From Bacillota bacterium (GTDB lineage Bacteria > Bacillota > DTU025), in the NCBI GenBank assembly GCA_012842765.1, contig DUWJ01000122.1:1-14283 (forward strand): DNA of 14,283 nt. The letters are read 5' to 3'. The translations under genes were made by a program, and so were the position numbers. The notes beneath the pieces were generated by a model. The model did no database searches. It was not told where the DNA came from and worked only from the letters and a program-made list of their open reading frames with translations. This document shows positions 13,694 through 14,283 of the stretch, one piece after another (the stretch's first letter is position 1; every line of letters begins with the position of its first letter).

Positions 13694-14283
13694 TTGGGAG
13701 AAGTCCACGTAATTGATCATCCATTGATACAGCACAAGTTAACTCTCATTAGAGACAAGAACACCGGACCGAAGGACTTCAGGGATCTGGTGGGCGAGGT
13801 TGCCATGCTCATGGCATACGAGGTAACCCGCGACATGCAGCTGGAGTCTATCGAGGTTGAGACCCCGATAGCGCACACGTCAGGCAAGCAATTGGCCGGG
13901 AAGAAAGTGGCTGTTGTCGCCATTCTCAGGGCTGGTCTTGGCATGGTAGACGGGGTCCTGAAATTGATTCCTGCTGCAAAGGTGGGACACATCGGGCTCT
14001 ACCGTGATCCTGACACGCTAAGGCCGGTAGAATACTACTGCAAGCTTCCATATGACGTGCCTGAACGCGAATTGATAATGCTCGATCCGATGCTCGCTAC
14101 AGGAGGCTCTGCCTGTGCGGCAATTCAGTTTGCCAAGGACAGAGGGGTAACCAACATCAAGCTGGTAAACTTGATTGCGGCGCCGGAGGGCATTCGCCTT
14201 GTCCAGCAGGCCCATCCTGATGTCGAGATCTATGTTGCGGCCGTAGATGAACGACTCGATTCCCATGGCTACATAGTGCCTGG
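13694..14283 (+). CDS. upp: Uracil phosphoribosyltransferase, 3'-truncated by window edge
   Basis: The 196 visible codons encode an enzyme that makes UMP from uracil and PRPP. The product closely follows the family from its start ([14 protein letters not shown], 8-21) through ILRAGLGM (77-84), LYRDP and the PRPP-binding DPMLATGGS (131-139) to GYIVP at the window edge. About 13 residues (the G-D-A-G-D-R region) lie beyond it, given the usual 209. The TTG start at 13694 is supported by a GGGGGTG run (13681-13687) 8 nt upstream and by exact alignment with the family N-terminus. It follows rpiB by 23 bp. In Bacillus subtilis, ywlG and glyA lie between these two genes; here they do not. Confidence 0.95.
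   Translation, partial: MGEVHVIDHPLIQHKLTLIRDKNTGPKDFRDLVGEVAMLMAYEVTRDMQLESIEVETPIAHTSGKQLAGKKVAVVAILRAGLGMVDGVLKLIPAAKVGHIGLYRDPDTLRPVEYYCKLPYDVPERELIMLDPMLATGGSACAAIQFAKDRGVTNIKLVNLIAAPEGIRLVQQAHPDVEIYVAAVDERLDSHGYIVP

Noticed and set aside
1..14283. CRISPR arrays, insertion sequences and integrase genes
   Set aside because: I saw no regularly spaced repeats, no transposase or integrase motifs, and no paired terminal inverted repeats with target duplications.

Overview
The window reads as a chromosomal segment of an endospore-forming Gram-positive bacterium (Bacillota/Firmicutes, probably an anaerobic clostridial or deep-branching lineage; I cannot name a genus). The grounds are a Ger(x)C-type spore germination protein at the left edge, strong AAGGAGG-like ribosome binding sites throughout, frequent TTG/GTG starts (7 of the 14 starts I assign), and a right half carrying the Firmicutes housekeeping run rpmE-tdk-yqhQ-prfA-prmC-sua5-ywlE-rpiB-upp.

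Layout. (1) 1-870: 3' part of a GerC-family gene, cut by the window edge. (2) 933-1180: a compact, self-contained transcription unit with a near-consensus promoter, a strong RBS, a 38-codon ORF for a basic peptide without acidic residues, a small hairpin at its stop codon and a strong intrinsic terminator. I do not recognise the peptide. (3) 1282-2974: a two-gene ABC-2 exporter (ATPase and permease, overlapping by 11 bp), followed by a probable terminator. (4) 3064-3634: about 570 bp in which I find no gene. (5) 3635-6136, minus strand: a cytoplasmic GH31 alpha-glucosidase. (6) 6403-7443, minus strand: an uncharacterised protein with EF-hand-like calcium-binding loops. (7) 7444-7768: divergent intergenic region with a clear rpmE promoter. 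(8) 7769-14283, plus strand: the housekeeping cluster, tightly packed, with 4-bp overlaps at tdk/yqhQ and ywlE/rpiB. It is interrupted only by a pair of hairpins, the second a classic terminator, between rpmE and tdk. upp runs off the right edge.

How the genes work together. PrfA (RF1) and PrmC form an enzyme-substrate pair, since PrmC methylates the GGQ glutamine of release factors. Sua5 makes the threonylcarbamoyl-AMP used for tRNA t6A, and RpmE is ribosomal, so the cluster leans towards translation. Tdk and Upp salvage pyrimidines and RpiB supplies ribose 5-phosphate. YwlE is likely the protein-arginine phosphatase, and YqhQ is a conserved membrane protein of unknown role.

The best candidate for something undescribed is the 38-aa ORF unit just upstream of the ABC exporter. 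It could be a secreted or membrane-active peptide, or a leader peptide in an attenuation device controlling the exporter. The terminator pair between rpmE and tdk and the orphan EF-hand-like protein are the next most interesting.
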